Source: Manihot esculenta (lineage: Eukaryota; Streptophyta; Magnoliopsida; Malpighiales; Euphorbiaceae). From it: a DNA stretch of 64,000 nucleotides. Every line of letters starts with the position of its first letter. The stretch's first letter is position 1. A model generated the notes under the pieces. The model ran no database searches and had not been told where the DNA came from. It saw only the letters and a list, made by a program, of their open reading frames with translations. Both the position numbers and the translations under genes were made by a program. This document shows, in pieces, positions 23,678 to 33,790 of this stretch. The stretch covers positions 4,036,325-4,100,324 of the forward strand of contig NC_035171.2 in the NCBI RefSeq assembly GCF_001659605.2. The letters are read 5' to 3'.

Positions 23678-25952
23678 TGTAATACCCGGCTAGACTCCGG
23701 TATCGGAATTCCTACCGTCCGGTAGAATCTCGGATGTCGGAAACCTCTAGAAGGGTAAAAGCATGTTTTCATGAAATGTTTTCATGTTTTAATGATTTTA
23801 AATACGATTTTAAAAGAGTTTTTGCATGAAAAGTCTTTGGAGGAAAACTCAGGTTCGGCCGCCGAAAGTCAAGTTCGGCCGCCGAACATGCATGCGTTTT
23901 GGAGGCACGTTAGGCCCCCGAAAGCATGAGTGAGGGAAGTCCAGGTTCGGCCGCCGAAGGTCAAGTTCGGCCGCCGAACATTGCATGGATTCGGAGGCAC
24001 ATTCGGCCCCCGAACGTGGCCTGGCCAGCCACCTATAAAAAAGGGGACTTAGCCGAAATGGGTGAGTTTTCTCCCATTTTCGGCCACAGCTAGCTTCCAA
24101 CCTCCCTCTCCCAAATCTTTTGTTCTTCCTCCAAATCCCCACCATTTTTCTTAAGTCTTGAGCTTGCATTGCAAGTTTTGAGTATTTAAGACAACTTTTG
24201 GAGCTTTGGGAACTCAGGAGCTCATTTGCTTGGATCTCCGAGTTTTGATCGTCTCTCTCTCGATCTTCAAGAGGTAAGAGCCGATCTTAAGCTCAATGCA
24301 TGTTTTAAGTAAGTTTTAAGTTGATTTTTGGGGTAGAAATGCATGTTTAAGTTAGTTGAGCTATGTTAGATTTTATGTGATTTTTGAGCAATGTATGTTG
24401 GAAATGTGTTGTTTGAAGTGTTGTAGTTGGGGTATATGCTAGTTTGAGACCCCTAGGCGTTATGTGTGTGATGTATGCATGTTTTAGAACAAGTCTATGC
24501 ATGATTTGTGGTTTTGGGAGGCAAGAGGCTCATGTGAGCCAAGTTTCTGCCCGTTTGGCAGAAACCAGGTTCGGCAGCCGAAGGGAGATTCGGCCGCCGA
24601 ACCCCTCTTGTGGAGGCAGCATTCGGCTGCCGAAGGTGCCCCCGAAAAGAGACTTTCGTCTCTGTCTGGGACTTTCGGCCGCCGAAAGTGCCGCCGAACC
24701 TGCCTGACTTTCGGCTCTGGAGGGACTTTCGGCCGCCGAACCTGCCGCCGAAAGTGCCCTGTTCAGCCATTTCATGCATATTTTTCTATGATTATTTCAT
24801 GATGTTTTAGGGGGTTTTTTTGGGGAGTATAGTAGAGCTATGTTTATGTATGTTTGGTCCCTCATTGGAGTCCACCTGTGTAGGTTTGGACCTGAGGAAC
24901 CGAGGACCCCAGCAGTGAGTCAGCTACTACAGAGTATTGTCAGAGCTAGCCAGAGGTGAGTAGAATAAACTCTTAAGATTTTAAATTAATGAAATATTAA
25001 GTTTGAGCATGTTCATGCATCACGATTGCCATGAGATATTTTTTTAGGATGTTGCATTAGAATTCACGAATATGTTGCATTGCATATTATGTTGTTGATG
25101 TGGGTAAATGCTGGATGATCCACTAGTCCTTGATATGGAAGTCCAGGGAGCCTTTGACTACGCCCTTGGCACTAGAAAATGGAAGACCAGGGAGCCTTTG
25201 ACTACGCCCTTGGCACTATGGAACACCAAGACCAAGTGCCTGATAAGGCCTTGGGGCAGTGTAAGTAATGCTATGTTTAATGGAAGACCAGTGAGCCTCT
25301 GACTACGCCGCTGGCATCAGGTATGACGATGGGACTAGTTGGTGACAGGTTTACCTTTGATGTGATATGTTTGTGATGTGTTGCATTTCATGTAAGCATG
25401 AAATAAAATATAATGTTTTTCACTATTCTGCTCACTGGGCATCTAGCTCACCCCTCTCCCCTAACCCCAGGTTTGCAGGTACGGGATAGATAGAGAAGGC
25501 GAGAAGAGAAAAAGTCATATGTATGTAATAGTTAGTTTGTGGACATGACAATTGTATTATGATGAAATGTAAAAATATTCAGGATGTTATGTAATGAGGT
25601 TATTGAGGATAGAGTTGTGCTTGACCATAATATATTGTTAATCCCTTTTGTATATACATGATCTTATGTTATGATGTTTATGTAAACTAACTCAACACAG
25701 GTTGTTTTGCCTTTAAGGCTTGATGAGATCCCACAGAGGGACTATGTTATGTATATGTTCAGAGTATGCACAGGTTGAGTTAGTTGATGAGGGTATGTAT
25801 GAAGAAAAGTTTTAATTTTTATGCATGTTGTTGATCATGTATGGGACTATACAGGTTTACAGGTTTTTTGTCAGGCTTGCTACGGGTCCCGGCGGCCTTA
25901 CGCCGATCTGGATCCTAGCGCCGGTAGCGGACCGGATTTCCGGGGCGTTACA
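23678..25952 (+). repeat. Solo LTR of the Tekay-like B family (G)
   Basis: A complete LTR (TGTAATACCCGG...GGGGCGTTACA, 2275 bp) is flanked by a perfect TSD ctcat (23673-23677 and 25953-25957). It has no internal domain. It matches the reverse complement of B's 5' LTR (8421-10692) with only a handful of differences in the parts compared by eye. A TATA box (CTATAAAAAAGG) lies near 24032, the two palindrome clusters near 23850-24020 and 24570-24765, and the CTACGCC subrepeats near 25135-25315. It inserted into solo LTR F. Confidence 0.93.
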
Positions 25953-26976
25953 CTCATGGACTGCCACCAAACCCTAAGGAGCCTCTCAAGACATATTTAA
26001 AGGTTCCTAAAAGAGAAGGAAGGCAGATTTAGTCACACACAAATTCTCCAAGACTCTCCACTTTGGTCCTTCATCTTCTTTCTTTCTTTTCATCTATTTT
26101 CTGTTTTGGTTCAGCCATGAGTGGCTGAAACCCCTTTATCTAGTTGAGGATTGGTTGAAACTAAGGTTGTTTAAGAGGTTGTGAGATCTGAACAGAAAGT
26201 TTTGTCTTTGATTTGATTGATATTCATACAATTGATTCTTGAATTCCATAATTGCTTTGTTGTTTTGATGAAATTGGCCACTTGATTCTTGATTGCAAGG
26301 TAATTGATTGTTGGATTAGAGTGTTTTTAGTCCGTAATTGCTGGAAATATTCTGTCCATAGAACACTTGGTGTAAAAGCCAAGAATTGTATGATCTAACA
26401 ACATCTCATGCGTTTGAGTAGTTAGGGTATGGATCTTTCTAGTTCTTTATGCAATTGGCAATTGTTTTGATTCCTAAGGCCCAAGGACGTTCCTTGGCAA
26501 TTTGTTGATTAGTAATTGGTTAGAGGACGTTCCCTAATCAATTTGTTCATAAGGAAAGACATGGTGGTGTGAAGCGATTTCCACCCCTATAACCAACCTA
26601 TTGATTCAATCAAGATAGCTATGTTTCAATGATCAACCCAAACAATCAAGGTGGATCCATATCTTCAACTGGACCTTTCTCATATTGAATTCCTCTTTAT
26701 TTTAGATTACTTGCTGTTTTAATTGCTTTCATTAGTTGTTAATCAAAATCAATCTCAAAACCCCCCTTTTTACTTTTATTGCACTTAGTTCCTATTCTCC
26801 ATTAATTACTTGCTTTCTATTGTGCTCTCAATTGATTCTCTTGGTCTTGATTAAGAAAAATAAACTTGTTATCGATTCTCTGTGGATTCGATCCTTCACC
26901 ACTATCTGCAGTTGTAATTTGTAGATAACCAAGAAGGTTATTTTTTACCGACTTCGACAACTGCACTGTCACAAGG

Positions 26977-28589
26977 CCTCCAATAACGTGGCAGAGTATG
27001 AAGCCCTAATAAATGGGATGCTAGTGGCAATGGAGGTAGGGGCAACCGACCTCGAAGTGAATAGTGACTCCCAACTGGTTATCAATCAGATAACTGGGGC
27101 ATATCAGGCCAGAGACCCAACCATGCAGAATTACCTAGCAAACGTAAAAGCCATAGTAGCCGAGCTCAAGGGTCGGAGAGCCATCATCAAATACCAAAGA
27201 ATACCTCGAGAAGAAAATGAAGAAGCAGACCTGCTTAGTCGGTTGTCCAAGGAAGAACTAGAACAGCTCCTTGATGAAGTGTACATACAGCATGTCAGCA
27301 CACCTGCTTTTAATAAAACAGCCACTGTGTTGCAGGTAGAACAGAGCCAGACTTGGATGACCCCGTACCTAGAATATCTGAAAAAAGGAAAGCTCCCTGA
27401 GGACAAGGATGAAGCAAGAAAGATAGCAGCTCATGTTGCTAATTACCAAGCAATAAGGGGGACCTTGTACAGAAGGGGGAAGTCCAGCCCATGGCTCCGG
27501 TGTGTGAGCCCGGAGGAGGCAATAAAGGTGATGGAAGAGATACACAGGGGAATGTGCGGAGCTCACGAAGGAGCAGGAACACTGGCCAATAAAATATTCA
27601 GGAAAGGGTACTACTGGCCCACTGTTAAAAAAGAGGCAGAAGAGTTCGTCCGGAAATGCGATGTATGCCAGAGGTTTGCCAACGCCATCAATATTCCAGC
27701 CACCCCTCAGTCCAGCATATCCAGCCCGTGGCCATTCTCACAATGGGGAATAGACATCCTGGGACCCTTTCCCAAAACCACAGGGCAGAAAAAATTTGTA
27801 GTGGTGGCTGTGGAATACTTCTCAAAATGGCCAGAGGCGGAGGCAATTCCCACAATCACAGCCCGCCAGATGATAGATTTTGTATGGGGGCACATCATCT
27901 GCAGATTTGGCATACCCAGGGTGCTCATCTCAGACAACGGCAGACAATTTGACTGCAGCACCTTCAGAGCGTTTACGGCAAACATGGGCATTTGGCACAA
28001 GTTCTCCTCAGTGGCCCATCCTTAGACCAACGGCCAAATAGAGGTCACCAACAGAGCTATCCTCCAAGGATTGAAGAAACGGCTGGATGGGGCCAAGGCG
28101 AACTGGGCGGAAGAGCTCAACAGCATCCTGTGGGCACTCCGAACTACCCCCAGAACGTCCACTAAAGAAACGCCCTTTGCACTTGTTTTTGGCACAGAGG
28201 CCGTAGTCCCGGTCGAGCTACAAATCCCCACTCATCGAGTCCAATTTGCTAACGAGAGCACTAACGATGACAAGTTAAGGAGCAACCTGGATGCTCTCGA
28301 AGTGGTTAGGGAGGAAGCTCAAGTCCGAACTGCCGTTTATCAACAACGGGCGGCCTGTTATTACAATCAAAGGGTCAAGGAAAGAAGCCTAAAGGTGGGA
28401 GACCTGGCCCTAAGAAACCTGGAGGCTACGGGAAAAAGAGCGACAGTAGGCAAGTTGGCACCGACCTGGGAGGGCCCCTTCAGAATAGCAAAAGTGGTCA
28501 AGTCAGGAGTATACCGAATTGAAGATATGCAGGGAAACCCTGAGCCTCATGCCTAGAATATCCAACACTTGAAAAGGTACTTCCCTTGA
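26977..28589 (+). pseudogene. Element E: rest of second RNase H and integrase
   Basis: This continues the polyprotein from 22943. The archaeal-type RNase H resumes with [14 protein letters not shown]. Integrase follows, with a zinc-binding H/H/C/C region ([12 protein letters not shown] near 27540-27570, KCDVCQRF near 27655) and the core motifs [10 protein letters not shown] (near 27745), ISDNGRQF (near 27930) and NRAILQ (near 28050). Two stops break an otherwise single frame: TAG 28023-28025 (at the Gln of the usual HPQTNGQ motif) and TAG 28554-28556 (at a Trp of the usual HAW motif). Both fit single transitions. The frame ends naturally at TGA 28587-28589. With the RT change, E cannot be autonomous. 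Confidence 0.9.
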
Positions 28590-28849
28590 GGTATCGTCAA
28601 ATGTAAAAGACCTATTGTATCTTAAAGCATAATAATAAAATAGACATTGATTATCGTCCCTATTCATTATTTGTCTCTACTCACATTGCTTTCATGAATG
28701 AAACAAAAAAGAAAAATGAAACAAGCATAAATGCCCAAAACCTCAATTAGGTAGGTGGCCGAGCTCCCCAAAGGCCCCCAGCACCACAAAATCGGCTGAG
28801 ATGATGAAGCGACAGTAAGGCCAATGAGCCCGAATCTTGCGGAAGACCT

Positions 28850-29045
28850 CAAAGAGGTACAAGACCAGGATCCCGTAAGATCTCCTGGAGCAAAAACGGC
28901 CAGGATCCCGTAAGATCTCCTGGAGCAAAAACGGCCGGCGAAGATCTCAAAGATCTCCCGGAGCAAAAACGGCCGGCGAAGATCTCAAAAGATCTCCCGG
29001 AGCAAAAACGGCAGGCGAAGATCTCAAAAGATCTCCCGGAGCTAC
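28850..29045 (+). repeat. Tandem repeat of about 40 bp in element E 3' UTR
   Basis: About five units of an AAGATCTCCCGGAGCAAAAA / CGGCCGGCGAAGATCTC theme occur, with GATCC-containing variants at the left end. Such 3' UTR arrays in Tat/Ogre elements are known to seed satellite DNA. Confidence 0.75.
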
Positions 29046-30393
29046 AAGACTGGGATCCCCAATATCTCCCATAAGAAGACAAAGACAACAAAAGACCAAA
29101 AAGGCCGACCTGGAAGCACGAACTCGGAAAACCAAACAAAAAAGAGCCGAGCTCAGAAAACTCAAAGGCAAACTGAAGGCAATAAGCCTCCTATGATCCG
29201 AGAGGAAATTCAATGACATGAGCTGAAGGCCTCAGCCTCTGTTCCTATTAGAACAGAACTAAAAACAAAAGGCCAGCCCTGCTCGCCATCTTAAAAGGTA
29301 CACGATCTGACTTACTGTTATTCTACAAAAGCTATGTGCCCGAGATCATAGTAACAAGGTAATGAAAGAAAAATGAGGATGTCCTTGCTGGAATCATAAA
29401 ATATCATAAGTTGAGAGTTCAGCCTACTGTTAAAAACCGAGTCCGCGGGTAAGGCTAGTCCAGCCCAGAAAAAGCCTATAGATGAAAATGCCTTAGGAAA
29501 ATGGATAAATTTATAAGTCAAAAGTACAGTCGATCGATAAAATTTTAGTTCTGAGGGGCTTAAAGATAAAAAGGAAAAAACAGTATAGTGGACTCCTCAG
29601 AGAAATTACGGAGCACATAGTTTAACCGTTTCATTCTTAACAAATCATGCTTGTACTAGTATAAGTAGCTCGGAGAAGTTGAAAAAATAAGCAGAGACAA
29701 GAACTATTTAAGTATGCACAACGAACAAAAATTAAGTTTCATTAAAAAGGGAAAGTGATTACAGCCTATATCAGAATCTATTACAAATACCTATTCTACT
29801 GAAGGAAAAAACAGTCCATAAAGGGCTTACATGCCTAGGGGCACTGTCATCTACATAATCTGCATTTATACTATCTACATTACTGATTGTGGAAGACCTG
29901 GCACTCTCTGACTCAGACCTCCCAGTACCCTCAAAAGGAGATTCAAGCCTGATAAAAGAGAACCTTCAACGACAATAGACGGGATATGTCACTTGGCAAA
30001 TTCAGTAGCGTTGTCACCCTTTTTTGCTCATTTAAAACAGTACAAGAAAGCCGATAAAGCATTCTGAAGGGCAATGGAACAAGACAGTATCAACGGAAGC
30101 TTGACTGAGCGCAGCAGATCTCTATTTCTCATAGCACAAGCACTCTGCATCAAAATCGACAGCAAGCTAATCATCTTCACCATTCCCAGCGAGGAAATCC
30201 TGACACGAATCTACCATGATCTGCTTTATATTACATGTGTGAACCGCATCTTGTATTCCACAATAAACTTCAGAAATCATGTTATTCCCTGAATTTGAGT
30301 CAGGAGCCGATATCAGAGACACCACGAGAGCGTCCATTTTCTTTCTAAGAGGAGGGAAGACATGAGCCGGTCTCCTAAAAGCTCGAGACTCCT

Positions 30394-31304
30394 TTAGAAT
30401 GGGAACTGGGGCAGGCACTTCGGTGGGGAAAGATGCTTGCCCCCGACCTCTTTCGCTACACTCCCGTCATCCGCAGAACCGGACTCCCTCTCCTCTGAAA
30501 CCTGAACGCCTTCAACTGGGGCCCCCCGAACATTCCCCACAGGCGCGATCTTAGTCTCACTTGCAAGGGCCTGCATCCCAGCAGTAGGGGTCTCAAATCC
30601 CCTTCCGAGAGCGACGCCAGAAGGAGCGGCAGGCTCCGTCCCCATCAACCCGAAGTGCTCGCTCGACCTCGAAGCCCGCGGAGACCTAGTGGCTTGAACA
30701 GTTTGAGTGGCCGAGCTCGACTTGTCGCAGTTTGACGACCTCGAAGATTTAGCGTCACGAGGGCCTGATTTTAGAGCTCGGGCAGGAGCAGGGGAAGGAA
30801 GCCGGAAAGACGACTTGGGCGATCTCACTCGGGCCACTTGTTGGGAAATCTCCCCCCTCGATCGCCCTGATAGGAAGGTGTCCGAAATAGTATTCATGTC
30901 TTACCAGGAGAGTGCGAAATTCTTAGAAGGCTTATTCTGATCCATCTTCATTTCAGAAGCTGCCAAAAACCCAAGATCGGGGCAAGTCAGAAGACTTCTC
31001 GGTAAAAATCACAAAAGCAAAATTAAAACGAGCCTCCATGAGGGACAAAGTAATAAGATTTTTGGCTCACCTTGACCTCCCCAAGGAAGGCGACGAACGG
31101 ACACGCCGCTGGTGTGAACCCCCAGCTCCAATAAACAGATTCGAAGGAAGACAAAATCAAGCTCACATCTTTCTGAAATTCGATTAAACTAGAAGGATGA
31201 TGATTAAGGAGAACGATACTCCCCTTTTTGACAAAGGGCACTAACGAAAAAGAAGAAACGTCCCGTGAAAACAAAGACAGAGGAACGCAGATAGCAGCGT
31301 GCAT
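30394..31304 (-). other. Possible antisense extra gene in element E 3' UTR
   Basis: Two minus-strand open frames lie head to tail: 31304-31023 (from ATGCACGCTGC) and 30897-30394 (168 codons including stop, rich in Ser/Arg/Pro/Ala). The first runs into GTCAAG|GTGAGC (near 31070), a good splice donor. A plausible acceptor, GGTTTTTGGCAG, lies near 30953. The second frame extends upstream through one TAA where CAA would read on. Tat-clade elements are known to carry additional antisense ORFs between pol and the 3' LTR, so this could be one in decay. I recognise no domain. The frames may also be fortuitous in GC-richer DNA. Confidence 0.35.
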
Positions 31305-31481
31305 GAATAACCAAGGAAAGCAAAAACTGGGAGAAGACGGAGAAAATTTGGAAACTGATATGACGATAAGGTGAAAGGGTGTTCTGAGGCAAACTATATC
31401 TAGATGGCGTGGTCATAATGATTCTCGGAATTTACCCCCTCATCAATCGGGCAATAACTGCTGAGAAGGTAAAGGGGCATT

Positions 31482-32050
31482 TGATGACCGCTGGGTTTCT
31501 CCATCCCATTGGGGAAATGGGCCGCTAGTATCGGCCCAAAATCATAAAGCTCCTAAGCCCCTGAATAAGCCAGGCCCAACCCATTAGTCACTCAATCAGC
31601 CCGGTCCAGCCCATTCCAGCCCTCTCCCAGGGTCCGGCCTTTCTCCCTCAAACCCAGTCACAAGAAGAGAAGGCTGCGGGTCCAGTCATTTCGCAGCCCT
31701 GTCCGTTTTGTCCACTCTGTCCATGCACGCGCCGAAGGGAATTAAATGCTCGCCTGACACAGGGAGGGGCATGGGGTTATCCCTATGCACGTACCTACAC
31801 CCAGGAGTAGGTGGTCCTATAGCAAAGAGGCTACTCCGCATAAGGGAGAAGAAAGAGTATAAAAGGGGAGGAATACTCTCCTCTAGGGCTAAGTTTTTCT
31901 TTAAGTTCACAAAAACCCTTGTAAAACCCTATTTTTTTGGATCTCAGATCATCAGATTCAAATCTAGAAAATTTGCAAGCAAGAAAAAGACCAACTTTGC
32001 AATATATTTGACATATACCTTGATTGAAACTTTTGATTTGAGGTTTTAGA
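31482..32050 (+). repeat. 3' LTR of element E (right end uncertain)
   Basis: It starts TGATGACCGCTGGG straight after a polypurine tract. A TATA box (TATAAAAGGGG) lies at about 31858. E's 5' LTR is outside the window and I find no TSD, so the right end (about 32.0-32.4 kb) is a guess. Confidence 0.5.
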
Positions 32051-32449
32051 ATTATTACATGCCTAAAGTTTTTTATTTTTGTGTGGTTTTTGCTAATTTA
32101 GAGCTTTCGAACATTAAGTATTAGTTTAAGTTTAGTTTCAACTTCCATTAGAGGAGTGTGAAATTCATTTTATTTTCGGATTAGCATTTTCTTTTAATCT
32201 TTGTCATCTTTGTTTTATTTCATTTGTTGGCATTCTATACACATGGGGTGATGTAGTTGGTGCATGTTACTCGTTAAATTGTATTTTTAGCATACTTATT
32301 GCCATCTTGTGTTAATATTTTATTTTGTACATTTTTGCCTCTAGATTTTGCTTTTACGTTTTTTTATTGTTTAGGATATCGTTGTTTAATTTCTATTGCT
32401 GCAATCTTATTAATCTCGTGTTGTGTGTTGATTCCAAAGTACAACACTC

Positions 32450-33108
32450 TTAAGTTGAACATCGAGAGATAGAAATGCTTGAGCGGCGAGTTCATAGGAG
32501 GGTAAAAACCAACTTGTGAGCGAAATACGAGCATAAACAACTTTTCAAGAGAAACACATGAGGGAGTATGTGAGGATCAAATTTGTTTCTTTTATTTATG
32601 TCTTTGAATTTGTTTCAGGATGGAAAGCAAAGAAAAAAGAGATGGTTGTAGAAGATCCAAGAAATTCTGTTCAAGTAACCAATAAGAGATTCTTACATTC
32701 TTAAGTGAAAATTGTGATATCATAAAGGTACATATCAAAGAATTTCACAGAGAAGCAAAAGTCTTAGAGAAGCTTCTATTGCAATGGGCAAAACAATCTC
32801 AATTACTCCACAACATGTTGATAGTAAAGAGGTTTCAACTATATTTGAGGAGAAATATTTTGAGGAAGAAATTATAATTGAAAGCAAACATGATAAAGAT
32901 TTGGAGACTATATTCAATGATTATTCTGTTGAAGAAATCAAAGCAGTTGAAGTACAAGATTATTTAATAGATGAAAATCATAACAATCAAGTTACTTATA
33001 AGATTGTTGCTCAAGATCATAAGCCTGAAGATGAGTACTGTACATCGATCTTTTTCTTATCTATATGATTACAGATTCAAGGACGAATCTTCTTGAAGAG
33101 GGAGGAAC
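32450..33108 (+). pseudogene. Decayed internal remnant of another LTR retrotransposon
   Basis: The stretch 32470-32625 resembles a gypsy leader (AGCGGCGAG, AGCGAAATACGAGCATAAAC and CACATGAGGGAGTATGTGAGG, followed by an ATG at about 32620). The ATG frame is soon broken. A 94-codon acidic frame (32784-33068) has no domain I recognise. At 33072-33108, GGACGAATCTTCTTGAAGAGG leads into a polypurine tract. I read this as an internally deleted chromovirus-like element. No enzymatic domain survives. Confidence 0.4.
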
Positions 33109-33790
33109 TGATGTATGCATAAAGGGGCAATACTTTTCAACAATTTGAAGTATAAGAGAACTCAATCATTCTTTAAGAACACAAACTCCAAAATTCATGT
33201 TCGACTTTTAAATTCTGAGAAACCAAGTTACCATCGAGCAATTCAAGGCTTACGAGATGAAAGATATATTTAGAAAGTATGAGAGAATAAAAAAAACAAG
33301 CAATATGCAGCTTAACGTGTGTGCACGCGCAATACAATTTCAGCTCGTGTAATGTATGTGTGGCCGAAATGCACTTAGACCTTTTTTATTTTGATATTTT
33401 AGTATTTTATTGGATTTATTTTAAGTTAAATAGACTTAATTTAGGTGGCTAAATTCGTGCAGCTCATAAGGAGAAAGAGTACTCCTAGTCCAACTAGGAA
33501 AATAATCCTTATTGTAATTCTTGTTGAGAAAGATTTGATTGTTTGACCAAGAATCATTTCTATATTAAAATTAATCCTTTTACCACAAGGATTATGGTCT
33601 TAGAAGACTATAAAAACCCTTCTAAGTAGTAGCCACGAATTTCAAGACTTATTTTGTGCATAATATTTTTTTTTGTTAATAAAATTCTAGTGAAAATTTT
33701 GTTTAGCTTTGTGTTGCATCAAGAATTGGTATTTTATCGAGATTAGTAATTTCGTGGTGATTCCATTATTATTTTTTTGTTCGATTACCT
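33109..33790 (+). repeat. Putative 3' LTR of the decayed element
   Basis: TGATGTATGCATAAAGG follows a purine-rich GAAGAGGGAGGAAC. A TATA box (TATAAAAA, 33609-33616) is followed by a U5-like T-rich stretch. The right end is not defined and no partner LTR was found. Confidence 0.45.

Larger units (their letters stand above)
22944..26971 (+). repeat. Solo LTR of Athila-like element F (interrupted by G)
   Basis: It starts TGATAGAGCATAAATTAACC and ends CTGCACTGTCA. It is flanked by a perfect 5-bp TSD, caagg (22939-22943 and 26972-26976). No internal region, primer site or polypurine tract is present, so it is a solo LTR left by unequal recombination. Without G and one ctcat copy it is 1748 bp, close to LTR A (1772 bp). 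Its terminal blocks (before 23100 and after about 26040) are plainly homologous to LTR A. Its central block (23113-23283) is instead built of TTCGGCGGCCGAA palindromes. The U5 palindromes are at 26481-26497 and 26520-26537. Confidence 0.9.
28590..31481 (+). other. Long 3' untranslated region of Tat-clade element E
   Basis: About 2.9 kb separates the end of pol from the polypurine tract (AAGGTAAAGGGGCATT, about 31466-31481). Long 3' UTRs with tandem repeats or extra antisense frames are known for this clade. I see no plus-strand gene. It holds a tandem array (28850-29045) and antisense reading frames (30394-31304). Confidence 0.7.

Noticed and set aside
26736..26924. 62-codon plus-strand frame
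   Set aside because: Lies within the U5 part of solo LTR F; no recognisable domain.
32784..33068. 94-codon acidic frame as a host gene
   Set aside because: No domain, no promoter, and followed directly by a polypurine tract and LTR-like sequence. More likely retrotransposon debris.
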